From contig CAKROZ010000006.1 of the NCBI GenBank assembly GCA_934373635.1, forward strand, positions 36,596 to 100,595: 64,000 nt of DNA, given 5' to 3'. Positions 1-6,294 of this stretch are shown in pieces. Origin of the DNA: an uncultured Eubacteriales bacterium. GTDB taxonomy: Bacteria > Bacillota > Clostridia > Oscillospirales > CAG-272. A model generated the notes under the pieces. It did no database searches. It had not been told where the DNA came from and worked only from the letters and a program-made list of their open reading frames with translations. Numbering within the stretch: position 1 is the stretch's first letter; every line of letters begins with the position of its first letter. The position numbers were made by a program, and so were the translations under genes.

Positions 1-36
1 ATTCTTAAAATTCCATATTTTCTCGAAGTCGGTCAT
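1..36 (-). CDS. Probable DGR reverse transcriptase, first 12 codons only (runs off left edge)
   Basis: Reading leftward from the ATG at 36 the frame is open to the window edge and gives MTDFEKIWNFKN. An AAGGGA ribosome binding site lies 6 bases upstream; two other ATGs just upstream (52 and 56) are out of frame. The call rests mainly on position: in DGRs the reverse transcriptase gene normally follows the template repeat, here 198 bp upstream. The short peptide resembles the Phe/Asn-rich start of DGR reverse transcriptases, but no catalytic motif is in the window. This enzyme would copy the TR RNA with errors at adenines, with the Avd partner encoded at 388-777. Confidence 0.6.
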   Translation of the reverse strand, partial: MTDFEKIWNFKN

Positions 37-233
37 TTTGTTTCCCTTGCATTCATCGGCGGGACGAAAGAGAAATTTCTCTGTCGTCGCAAGAGCTTAA
101 GCCCACCGTTCGGTGGTTACGTAACCTCTACCGCCGACATGTATTTACCCGCAAGCGCAGGAGGGAATCCGATTCCTTTTCTCCCGGCACCGACCGTATG
201 CACCTGCAAGCGGTATCACGCCATATCGGAAGA
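37..233 (-). ncRNA. Spacer between TR and reverse transcriptase, probably part of the DGR template RNA
   Basis: No protein is credible here. On the minus strand the stretch contains a CCACC/GGTGG hairpin (103-116), an overlapping palindrome GGTTACGTAACC (115-126) and a perfect 14-bp palindrome AGAGAAATTTCTCT (69-82) close to the start of the reverse transcriptase. In the Bordetella phage DGR the RNA downstream of TR is needed for cDNA priming by the RT-Avd complex; assigning the same role here is inference from position and from the structure visible. Confidence 0.4.
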
Positions 234-354
234 AATGCGGGACGAACACCGAACACGTTGTTCACGTTGTTGTTGTTGTTGGAGCCGTCCGAGTCGACGC
301 GGTTCGCGTTGTTGTCGTTGTTGTTGTTCGGCGAGCGCAGCCACCAAGAGCCGG
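234..354 (-). repeat. DGR template repeat (TR)
   Basis: A 121-bp copy of the 3' end of the lipoprotein gene (VR, 908-1034). Read on the minus strand in the VR frame it has 14 AAC codons, 13 of them in three runs (4, 2 and a run of 5 followed after GTG by 2 more), where VR has Tyr, Phe, Asp, Ser, Leu or Asn. Differences from VR are at template adenines, except one synonymous G-to-T in a Pro codon and a 6-bp length difference in the longest AAC run. It starts 33 bp after the avd stop. The Asn-rich open frame across it is a by-product of the AAC codons and is not a gene. Confidence 0.93.
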
Positions 355-387
355 TCCGTTCAATCGAATCCCCGGATTCAGGCATTT

Positions 388-777
388 TTATACCTGTAAT
401 CTCTTTCTGTCACTGTTCATCCAAGCACCGAGCAGATTTTGGCATTCGGTCGTCTGCCTCGCGATCTGCTCATATTGTTTCGGAAGAATGCAGTTTTGCT
501 CCATGGACAGGAGCGCCATATAAGTGAGTAGCTTCAGATCCGTCATAGCACTTCTCTGCAAATCCAGTCTTTCTTTTTGTGTCGCGGGATTTCCCTTTTC
601 TACAAAGATCTCGTTGGCACGATAGAGATTTTCAATGGCACTGAGCACGAGATTCTGGAGCTTGCTCACGATGGTATATCGAAAATGCTTCGGTGATTTT
701 TGCGTTACGGTCAATACATAAGAGCAAAGATCTTTTGTTTTTGTTATGACCGTCAGTTCGCTTTGTTTTCGTTCCAT
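388..777 (-). CDS. avd: DGR accessory variability determinant (Avd-like four-helix bundle)
   Basis: The product is 129 aa, the usual size of Avd proteins, and is almost all helix-forming and rich in Lys/Arg (MERKQSELTVITKTKDLC at the start, then a central KSPKHFRYTIVSKLQNLVL segment typical of the S23/Avd four-helix fold). Avd forms a barrel-shaped pentamer in the Bordetella phage system, binds the reverse transcriptase and template RNA, and is required for mutagenic homing. Here it lies between the VR-bearing gene and the TR, the standard DGR position. The ribosome binding site is weak (GCGGA), so low expression or coupling to the upstream transcript is likely. No catalytic residues are expected. 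Confidence 0.85.
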   Translation of the reverse strand: MERKQSELTVITKTKDLCSYVLTVTQKSPKHFRYTIVSKLQNLVLSAIENLYRANEIFVEKGNPATQKERLDLQRSAMTDLKLLTYMALLSMEQNCILPKQYEQIARQTTECQNLLGAWMNSDRKRLQV

Positions 778-798
778 TTAACATTCCGCTTTTTATTT

Positions 799-859
799 TC
801 GCGATGCTCCGCATCGCGAGATTGCGGGCTCACGCCCGCAGGATTGCGCCTTCGGCGCA
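799..859. repeat. Three tandem hairpins between VR and avd
   Basis: Three perfect inverted repeats sit side by side: arms 799-807/811-819 (9 bp, 3-nt loop), 823-829/834-840 (7 bp, loop GTGA on the minus strand) and 845-850/854-859 (6 bp, 3-nt loop). Some DGRs need a hairpin or cruciform just downstream of VR for efficient homing; here the nearest hairpin is about 50 bp beyond the VR end. They could equally act as transcription attenuators or be REP-like repeats. No U-tract follows, so a simple terminator is unlikely. Confidence 0.55.
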
Positions 860-885
860 GAGTGGATGATTTCGGATTTGAAGAG

Positions 886-2514
886 TCAGGATTCCAGATT
901 GAGCCACAAAGCGGGACGAACACCGAACACGTAGGACACGTTGTAGTTGAGGCTGTTGTCGGAGCCGCCCGAGTCGACGCGGTTCGCGAAGTAGTCGTAG
1001 TTGTAGTAAGGCGAGCGCAGCCACCAAGAGCCGGCATAGCCGGCTGAATCATTCGTGCTCAGCCCTCTTGCCACGGCGTAATCGGTCGCGGTCGCTATTC
1101 TTGACGCGCTGTCGGAAAAATAACTGCTCCCGAACGCTTCCTGATAGCTCAAAAGATAAACCTTATCCTCTGTGTTTTCACAGGCGTAAGAGTTGCTTGA
1201 ATAGGCGGTGGAAGACGCACTGTTATCTACCGTGGTGATGAGAATCGCGTTTTTCTGCGCTTCGGTGAAGGCGGTGTCCAAGAACGTGCCGTTCAGATAT
1301 GCACGAATCGTAGACTCTTTATAGTTGTTGGGATAAATGTCCTCGCCGTTCTCGCCTCTTCTCACATAGGTGTTCCCATAGTAGCATGAAATGTCGAGAA
1401 GACGATTGGCAAGCAGTTGATAGCTCCCGTCGGAAGAAGAAAGAATACGCCAGACGATCGGCTCGACGAGGAACCATTCGGTTGCCCGAGAAACGACTTT
1501 TGCGCCATCGCTATATACATAATGATGCGTTTCACCGTACTTGTCGGTGTAGGTACCCGAGTTTGCAGGCTTTGCCGTGATCTTGGCGTACTCCTTGCCT
1601 TCATACTCATAATAGCCGAGGGCGTTCGGCTCGGTCAGGGCGTTCAGTGCCTGAATCAAGGTTTCGTCACTGACATGCGACTGCGGATACTTGCCGTACT
1701 TCACATACTGTACGCCGTCAACGGTATAGATTTCCGCTTCGGCGACCTCAATCTTTGGGATCGCTTCGGTTCTCGTTCTCTTACATACGGTGCAGGTGTA
1801 GGTCATTACGCCGTCGGCGCCCTTGGTCGCGGGAGTCGTGATCACGCCGTTGTCCCACTTGTGACCAAACAATGCGCACTTGTCGGACGTGACGATTGCA
1901 AGAATCCATTCTTCCTCGGTGCCCGTGTACTCGGGGTAATGCTTTTTGAAAATTTCGTATGCCGAAAGTCCCTGCTCACCTGTGTCACCCTTTTCGCCCT
2001 TTTCGCCCTTTTCACCTTGGGCACCGGTTTCACCCTTCTCGCCCTTCTCACCTTGGGCGCCTTGCGCTCCCGTATCGCCTTTCTCGCCCTTTTCACCTTG
2101 AGCGCCGGTGTCACCCTTCTCGCCCTTCTCACCTTGGGCGCCTTGCGCTCCCGTGTCGCCTTTTTCACCCTTTTCGCCTTGGGTGCCTTGCGCTCCCGTG
2201 TCGCCCTTTTCGCCCTTCGGTCCGACGAGTTTTTCGATGGCTACGAGGTCGTACCATGCTTCGGTACCTTCATAGCGCCATTGGATGACTGTATCGTTCG
2301 TGCGGAATTCGAGGGCAAGTCCGCGAATCGACTCGACAAACTCGGCGAGCGTGCCGTCGAAGCCGTTTTTCACCGCGACCTCATATGCCGCACTCAGGGT
2401 GTAAATGCCCGGTTCGACGGGTTCCTTTTCTTCCGTGTTGCCGCACGCCACCATGCAAAGAAGCAGAGTCAGCGCCAAAAGAATCGGAGTCAGAAGATGC
2501 AACAGTTTTTTCAT
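886..2514 (-). CDS. DGR target: surface lipoprotein with collagen-like stalk and diversified DUF6273-like head
   Basis: 542 aa. Residues 1-24 are a lipoprotein signal (MKKLLHLLTPILLALTLLLC, then MVAC with C24 the lipidated residue). A short domain (about 36-95) precedes 28 uninterrupted Gly-X-Y triplets (98-181, mainly GEK, GDT and GAQ). A Cys/His-containing ribbon-like segment follows at about 210-260, then a DUF6273-like domain ending SWWLRSP...VFGVRPALWLNLES. The last ~45 residues are the VR, rich in Tyr/Asn/Ser as in C-type-lectin-fold DGR targets. Inference: the protein is tethered to the outer face of the membrane, the collagen rod pushes the head outward, and the DGR varies the ligand-binding face. 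The ligand is unknown. The start is fixed by the signal peptide. Expression comes from the promoter at 2657-2685. Confidence 0.9.
   Translation of the reverse strand: MKKLLHLLTPILLALTLLLCMVACGNTEEKEPVEPGIYTLSAAYEVAVKNGFDGTLAEFVESIRGLALEFRTNDTVIQWRYEGTEAWYDLVAIEKLVGPKGEKGDTGAQGTQGEKGEKGDTGAQGAQGEKGEKGDTGAQGEKGEKGDTGAQGAQGEKGEKGETGAQGEKGEKGEKGDTGEQGLSAYEIFKKHYPEYTGTEEEWILAIVTSDKCALFGHKWDNGVITTPATKGADGVMTYTCTVCKRTRTEAIPKIEVAEAEIYTVDGVQYVKYGKYPQSHVSDETLIQALNALTEPNALGYYEYEGKEYAKITAKPANSGTYTDKYGETHHYVYSDGAKVVSRATEWFLVEPIVWRILSSSDGSYQLLANRLLDISCYYGNTYVRRGENGEDIYPNNYKESTIRAYLNGTFLDTAFTEAQKNAILITTVDNSASSTAYSSNSYACENTEDKVYLLSYQEAFGSSYFSDSASRIATATDYAVARGLSTNDSAGYAGSWWLRSPYYNYDYFANRVDSGGSDNSLNYNVSYVFGVRPALWLNLES
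908..1034 (-). repeat. DGR variable repeat (VR), in the 3' end of the lipoprotein gene
   Basis: 127 bp matching the TR at 234-354. Fifteen substitutions fall on template adenines (for example AAC to TAC four times, AAC to TTC, AAC to CTC, AAC to TCC, GAC to GGC), spread over 12 codons. The GC-rich 3' part (GTGTTCGGTGTTCGTCCCGC) is identical in both copies and is the likely site where mutagenic homing begins. VR is 6 bp longer than TR in the AAC-derived run. Confidence 0.93.
1972..2223 (-). repeat. Coding tandem repeat for the collagen-like stalk
   Basis: 84 codons (28 Gly-X-Y triplets) built from near-identical 9- to 18-bp blocks encoding GEK, GDT, GAQ. Such DNA expands and contracts by slippage, so stalk length may vary between strains; the in-frame 9-bp periodicity keeps the protein readable. 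Confidence 0.85.
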
Positions 2515-2533
2515 AGAGAAAGCCTTCCTTTTT

Positions 2534-2561
2534 TGTCAGAAAATGTATACCTTTCCCGACA
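2534..2561. promoter_or_regulatory. Second, imperfect operator-like palindrome in the DGR target leader
   Basis: A central GTATAC (2545-2550) is flanked by TGTCAG on the left and CCCGACA on the right, the same design as the perfect palindrome at 2615-2648. It lies 20-47 bp upstream of the lipoprotein start codon. The two centres are 84 bp apart, about eight helical turns. A role as a second repressor site is inference. Confidence 0.5.
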
Positions 2562-2614
2562 ACCTTTTCCTGCATGAAAAACGGCGCAGGAAGGGCAAAA
2601 AATGCATAAAAAAT

Positions 2615-2648
2615 ACCTGTCAGGAAAGGTATACTTTTCCTGACAGGT
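2615..2648. promoter_or_regulatory. Perfect 13-bp inverted repeat at the DGR target transcription start
   Basis: Arms 2615-2627 and 2636-2648 (each containing TTTCCTGACAGGT or its complement) flank an 8-bp centre that includes GTATAC. The predicted start of transcription is at about 2650, so the element covers roughly +1 to +35: either a repressor operator or an RNA hairpin at the 5' end of the transcript. Presence of a second copy at 2534-2561 favours protein binding. Confidence 0.6.
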
Positions 2649-2656
2649 GCATTGCT

Positions 2657-2685
2657 ATTATACTCGATTCCTCCCCGTTTGTCAA
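2657..2685 (-). promoter_or_regulatory. Consensus sigma-A promoter of the DGR target gene
   Basis: TTGACA (2685-2680), a 17-bp spacer, and TATAAT (2662-2657) on the minus strand, matching both consensus boxes exactly. It drives the lipoprotein gene and probably avd, the TR RNA and the reverse transcriptase, since no other clear promoter was seen between them. Confidence 0.9.
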
Positions 2686-2740
2686 GTGTTCAAAAACTAT
2701 TTCCACAAAAAGCGAAGAACAACCGAAGGGCTTTTGGAGC

Positions 2741-2792
2741 CCGAAAACGCCCCCTGCCTCTGCGGTAGTGCGGAGACAGGGGGCATTTTCGG
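2741..2792. other. Long imperfect hairpin
   Basis: Arms 2741-2763 and 2770-2792 pair over 23 positions with two mismatches (core GCCCCCTG/CAGGGGGC, outer CCGAAAA/TTTTCGG). Lies between the DGR promoter and the capG end, with no gene. It could stop transcription from either side, or be part of a small plus-strand RNA ending at 2920. Confidence 0.5.
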
Positions 2793-2867
2793 TGTGTTCG
2801 TTTGCCGTTTGCTATCTTTCGCATGTTTGAAGGCAAGGCTTCGGACATGTTCGACGCGGGCGAGGCG

Positions 2868-2920
2868 TTTTCCGGCACTTCTCAGAGGCAAGGCTCGGGA
2901 AGTGCCGGAAAATGTTTTTT
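2868..2920 (+). terminator. Intrinsic terminator on the plus strand
   Basis: A perfect 14-bp stem (2868-2881 with 2899-2912) is followed on the plus strand by TGTTTTTT. On the minus strand, where capG ends at 2932, no U-tract follows. The rest of 2690-2931 has no gene. A terminator with no plus-strand gene before it hints at a short RNA or protects against transcription into the antisense of capG. Confidence 0.6.
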
Positions 2921-2931
2921 ATGATATTCTG

Positions 2932-4119
2932 TCAGCCATCTTTTCTCCAGACCATCTTATTGACGATGCCCGTATAGGAGCGGATGATCTTCACGACCTT
3001 GGTCGATACGTTTTCTTCGACGTAATCGGGAACGGGAATTCCGAAGTCCCCTGCCGCGTTCATCCCGACCGCGGTCTCTACCGCGCCGAGGAGAGACGCC
3101 TCGTCGATTCCTGCGAGGATAAAGCACCCCTTATCGAGCGCCTCGGGGCGCTCGGTCGACGTGCGGATGCAAACGGCGGGAAAGGGCTTCCCGATCGAGG
3201 TGAAGAACGAGGACTCCTCGGGAAGCGTCCCCGAGTCCGAAACGACCGCGAACGCATTCATTTGCAGGCAGTTATAGTCATGGAAGCCGAGGGGATCGTG
3301 ACGGATGACCCGCGGATCGAGCTTGAAGCCCGTGGACTCGAGCTTCTTTTTGCTTCGCGGATGGCAGGAATAGAGGATCGGCATATCATAGGTCTCGGCA
3401 AGGCGGTTGACGGCGCCGAAGAGAGACAGGAAGTTCTTGTCGGTGTCGATGTTTTCCTCTCTGTGTGCGGAAAGAAGGATATACCCTTTCGGCGTCAGAC
3501 CGAGGCGAGTGAGAATATCGCTCTTCTCGATCTCGGCAAGATTCTCGTGCAGGACCTCCGCCATCGGAGAGCCTGTCACGTAGGTGCGCTCCTTCGGCAG
3601 TCCGCAATCGGCAAGGTAGCGGCGCGCGTGCTCGGAATACGCGAGGTTCACGTCCGAAATGATGTCCACGATCCTGCGGTTCGTCTCTTCGGGAAGGCAT
3701 TCGTCCTTGCAACGGTTCCCCGCCTCCATATGGAAGATGGGAATGTGAAGCCGCTTCGCCGCGATGGCGGAAAGGCAGGAGTTCGTGTCGCCGAGGATCA
3801 GGAGGGCATCGGGCTTCACGGCGCACATCAGCTTATAGGAGCAGTTGATGATATTGCCGACCGTCGCGCCGAGGTCGTCCCCGACCGCGTTCATATACAC
3901 CTCGGGATCCCGAAGTTTCAGGTCGCGGAAGAAAACGCCGTTCAGGTTATAGTCGTAATTCTGCCCCGTGTGCGCGAGCAAGCAGTCGAAGTAGGTGCGG
4001 CATTTGCGGATCGTCGCGGCAAGGCGGATGATCTCGGGACGCGTGCCGACGATGATAAGAAGCTTCAGCTTTCCGTTGTTCTGAAAGTGAATGTCAGAGT
4101 AATCGAGTTTCATTTCCAT
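2932..4119 (-). CDS. capG: UDP-GlcNAc 2-epimerase family protein (CapG-like, UDP-L-FucNAc synthesis)
   Basis: 395 aa, non-hydrolysing UDP-N-acetylhexosamine 2-epimerase fold. Visible family landmarks are the N-terminal KLLIIVGTRPEIIRLAA, the GDTNSCLSAIAAKRLHIPIFHMEAG segment, SAHREENIDTDKN, and the late SDSGTLPEESSF. With CapF next to it, it would perform the last step of UDP-N-acetyl-L-fucosamine synthesis for a capsule or exopolysaccharide. Start chosen at ATG 4119, which has GGAG 9 bases upstream; longer frames overlap capF without a binding site. It lies 17 bp after capF, in one operon with it. The first enzyme (CapE dehydratase) is not in the window. Confidence 0.85.
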   Translation of the reverse strand: MEMKLDYSDIHFQNNGKLKLLIIVGTRPEIIRLAATIRKCRTYFDCLLAHTGQNYDYNLNGVFFRDLKLRDPEVYMNAVGDDLGATVGNIINCSYKLMCAVKPDALLILGDTNSCLSAIAAKRLHIPIFHMEAGNRCKDECLPEETNRRIVDIISDVNLAYSEHARRYLADCGLPKERTYVTGSPMAEVLHENLAEIEKSDILTRLGLTPKGYILLSAHREENIDTDKNFLSLFGAVNRLAETYDMPILYSCHPRSKKKLESTGFKLDPRVIRHDPLGFHDYNCLQMNAFAVVSDSGTLPEESSFFTSIGKPFPAVCIRTSTERPEALDKGCFILAGIDEASLLGAVETAVGMNAAGDFGIPVPDYVEENVSTKVVKIIRSYTGIVNKMVWRKDG

Positions 4120-4136
4120 GGTCTTTTCTCCGTTTC

Positions 4137-5306
4137 TTATTCTTTTTCCACGCGCTCGGCGAAGGTATCGGGGTGTGCGGGGTCGAAAGGCTCGTTCGCC
4201 CACATGAGGGTGACGAGATCCTCGGTGTCCGAAAGGTTGATGATATTGTGTGTATAGCCCGGAAGCATATGCACCGCCTCGATCTTCTCACCCGAGACCT
4301 CAAATTTCAGCACCTCGTCGCTCCCGATCTTCCGCTCCTCGATAAGGGCATGTCCCGAGACGACAATGAAAAATTCCCACTTGGAATTGTGCCAATGCTC
4401 TCCCTTGGTGATCGACGGTTTCGAAACGTTCACCGAGAATTGTCCCGCGTCCGCGGTGCGCAAAAGCTCGGTAAAGCTCCCGCGCCCGTCGACATTCATT
4501 TTCAGCGGGAAAGCGACCTTCTCGGGCGGGAGATAGGAAAGATAGGTGGAGTAGAGCTTCTTTTCAAAGGAGCCCGCGGGAATCTTCGGCATATTGAGCG
4601 TCTTCGGTTGTTCGGTAAACGCGGTGAGACGGTCGACGATCTCACCGAGGGTGACGCGATGGGTCACGGGCACGGTCGCGAAGGTCTTCCCCTCCTCCGT
4701 CACCGTATGCTCTTCCCCCTTCAATGCGAGAAGCAGCTCGTCGACGAGATCGTCGATATAGAGAAGCTCGAGCGTCACGGTCGGGTCGTTGACGCGGATC
4801 GGAAGGTCATGCGAAAGATTATAACAGAAGGTAGCGATCACGCTGTTGTAATTCGGACGGCACCACTTTCCGAAAAGATTCGGGAAGCGGTAGACGAGCA
4901 CCTTTGCCCCCGTCTCCCGTCCGTAGGCGAAGACGAGATCCTCTCCCGCCCGCTTAGACCTTCCGTACGGATTGTCGAGGCGCGCCTGAATCGAAGAGGA
5001 GATCATGACGGGCGCGCGGTTGTGATATTTTTTCAGCGTATTGAGAAGCGTCGAGGTAAACCCGAAGTTCCCCCGCATGAAGTCTTCCTCCTTCTCGGGG
5101 CGGTTCACCCCCGCCAAATGGAAGACGAAATCCGCGTCGCGGCAATAGCCGTCGAGAAGCGCGGGATCGGTATCGAGGTCGTAGGGAAAGATGTCGAGAT
5201 CGGAAGTAATCCCGCGTGTACGATCTTTGCCGTCACGGATATTTTCGAGTGCGGCGACAAGATTTTTCCCGACAAAGCCTTTGGCTCCCGTCACAAGAAT
5301 GTTCAT
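4137..5306 (-). CDS. capF: Capsular polysaccharide reductase/epimerase with cupin domain (CapF-like)
   Basis: 389 aa with two domains. Residues 1-250 are an extended short-chain dehydrogenase (NAD(P)-binding MNILVTGAKGFVGKNL, FHLAGVNRP, catalytic Ser-Ser and Tyr-x3-Lys in NPYGRSKRAGE). Residues about 260-389 are a cupin with HWHNSKWEFFIVVSGHALI and HMLPGYTHNIINLS, supplying metal-binding His. In staphylococcal CapF the cupin epimerises C3 and the SDR domain reduces C4 of the UDP-sugar made by CapE; CapG then gives UDP-L-FucNAc. Binding site GTGAGG precedes the ATG. Follows the QueG-like gene by 30 bp, so it may share its transcript. Confidence 0.9.
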   Translation of the reverse strand: MNILVTGAKGFVGKNLVAALENIRDGKDRTRGITSDLDIFPYDLDTDPALLDGYCRDADFVFHLAGVNRPEKEEDFMRGNFGFTSTLLNTLKKYHNRAPVMISSSIQARLDNPYGRSKRAGEDLVFAYGRETGAKVLVYRFPNLFGKWCRPNYNSVIATFCYNLSHDLPIRVNDPTVTLELLYIDDLVDELLLALKGEEHTVTEEGKTFATVPVTHRVTLGEIVDRLTAFTEQPKTLNMPKIPAGSFEKKLYSTYLSYLPPEKVAFPLKMNVDGRGSFTELLRTADAGQFSVNVSKPSITKGEHWHNSKWEFFIVVSGHALIEERKIGSDEVLKFEVSGEKIEAVHMLPGYTHNIINLSDTEDLVTLMWANEPFDPAHPDTFAERVEKE

Positions 5307-5336
5307 AAAAACCTCACTTATTGTAAATCATTGTTG

Positions 5337-6149
5337 TCATTTATCAAACCCAAGCGCATCGAGATTGCGCTCTACCACCCGTCTGCCGCGCCACGCGAAG
5401 GCGCGCTCGCGAAAGGCTTTTTCATCCATCGCGTCGAGGATTTCGCGGGAGAGATGCGGAATTCTTTCTTCGCGGAAAAAGGGGATCGGCGTCGGCTTCG
5501 GCGCTTTGTTATGCGGGCAGACGCTCTGGCAGAGGTCGCAACCCCATACGGTGCGGTACTGTCTCATCATGGCGATCTCGTCCTCGGTCAGCTCACCCTT
5601 TCTCTGTGTGACGGCGGAAAGGCAGTCCTCCCCCTCCCCGCGCAAAATTCCCGTCGGGCAGGCACGGCGGCAGGCACCGCAACCCTCGCAACGGACAAGC
5701 GCTTTCGGCGGGATCGCGCCGAGTGCCTCGGGGGGAATGTCGGTCAGGATATCCGCGATAAAAACATAGGTGCCGTACTCCTCCTCGATCAGAAGCCCGT
5801 TGTCGCCGAGGATCCCGAGCCCGGCGGCAAGCGCCGCATGCCGCTCGTCGATCGGCGAAGAATCGCCGAAACCGGCGCTGTGAGACCCCGGGAAACCTGC
5901 CGAAAGGCGGGCGATCAGGCGCCCCGTGACCTCACGGATGGCGATGTGATAATCCCTTGCGGCGGCATAGACGGAGAGGTTGTCCGTCTCCCCGGCGTAA
6001 TACGGCAGGAGAAAGACGAGAACGCTCTTCGGAGAAAGCGAGGTACGGGCGAGAATATGGGGCGCGATCACGCGCACGTCGGAAAAGGAAAGCACCTCGG
6101 CGCACTCGATCCCCTCTTCCCTGAAAAAAGCGCGAATTTCTTCTTTCAT
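5337..6149 (-). CDS. queG: Epoxyqueuosine reductase QueG-like protein
   Basis: 270 aa, an iron-sulfur and cobalamin-family reductase for the last step of queuosine tRNA modification. Two ferredoxin-type clusters are visible: Cys 154, 157, 160, 164 (CEGCGACRRACPTG) and Cys 204, 207, 211 (CDLCQSVCPHN). SSPIDERHAALAAGLG near residue 98 holds the family's acidic active-site residue. It is about 100 residues shorter than E. coli QueG, lacking the C-terminal HEAT-like part, as in many Firmicutes. Start ATG 6149 is set by GGGAGG; the longer frame has no binding site. A QueT-type queuosine-precursor transporter lies at 10907, consistent with use of the pathway. Confidence 0.8.
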   Translation of the reverse strand: MKEEIRAFFREEGIECAEVLSFSDVRVIAPHILARTSLSPKSVLVFLLPYYAGETDNLSVYAAARDYHIAIREVTGRLIARLSAGFPGSHSAGFGDSSPIDERHAALAAGLGILGDNGLLIEEEYGTYVFIADILTDIPPEALGAIPPKALVRCEGCGACRRACPTGILRGEGEDCLSAVTQRKGELTEDEIAMMRQYRTVWGCDLCQSVCPHNKAPKPTPIPFFREERIPHLSREILDAMDEKAFRERAFAWRGRRVVERNLDALGFDK

Positions 6150-6213
6150 TCCGTCCTCCCGACTGTTTTTTCTCCTATTATATCGCATTTCGGCGCAAAT
6201 TGCAAGATATTTC

Positions 6214-6242
6214 TTGACTTTCCCTTCTTTTGCGTGTATAAT
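6214..6242 (+). promoter_or_regulatory. Sigma-A promoter of plsY
   Basis: TTGACT (6214-6219), 17-bp spacer, TATAAT (6237-6242). It lies about 50 bp upstream of the plsY ATG and is divergent from the queG-capF-capG operon. Confidence 0.85.
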
Positions 6243-6294
6243 TTACTGTATGGGCGTCAAACGACCCCGAAATCCCTACCGAAAGGATAACCAT

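Noticed and set aside
128..385. An 85-aa Asn-rich open frame on the minus strand
   Set aside because: It is the DGR template repeat; the Asn come from AAC codons needed for mutagenesis. No ribosome binding site or natural end.
1417..2577. A 386-aa open frame on the plus strand opposite the lipoprotein
   Set aside because: Antisense shadow of the collagen repeat, full of Leu/Phe/Ala repeats.
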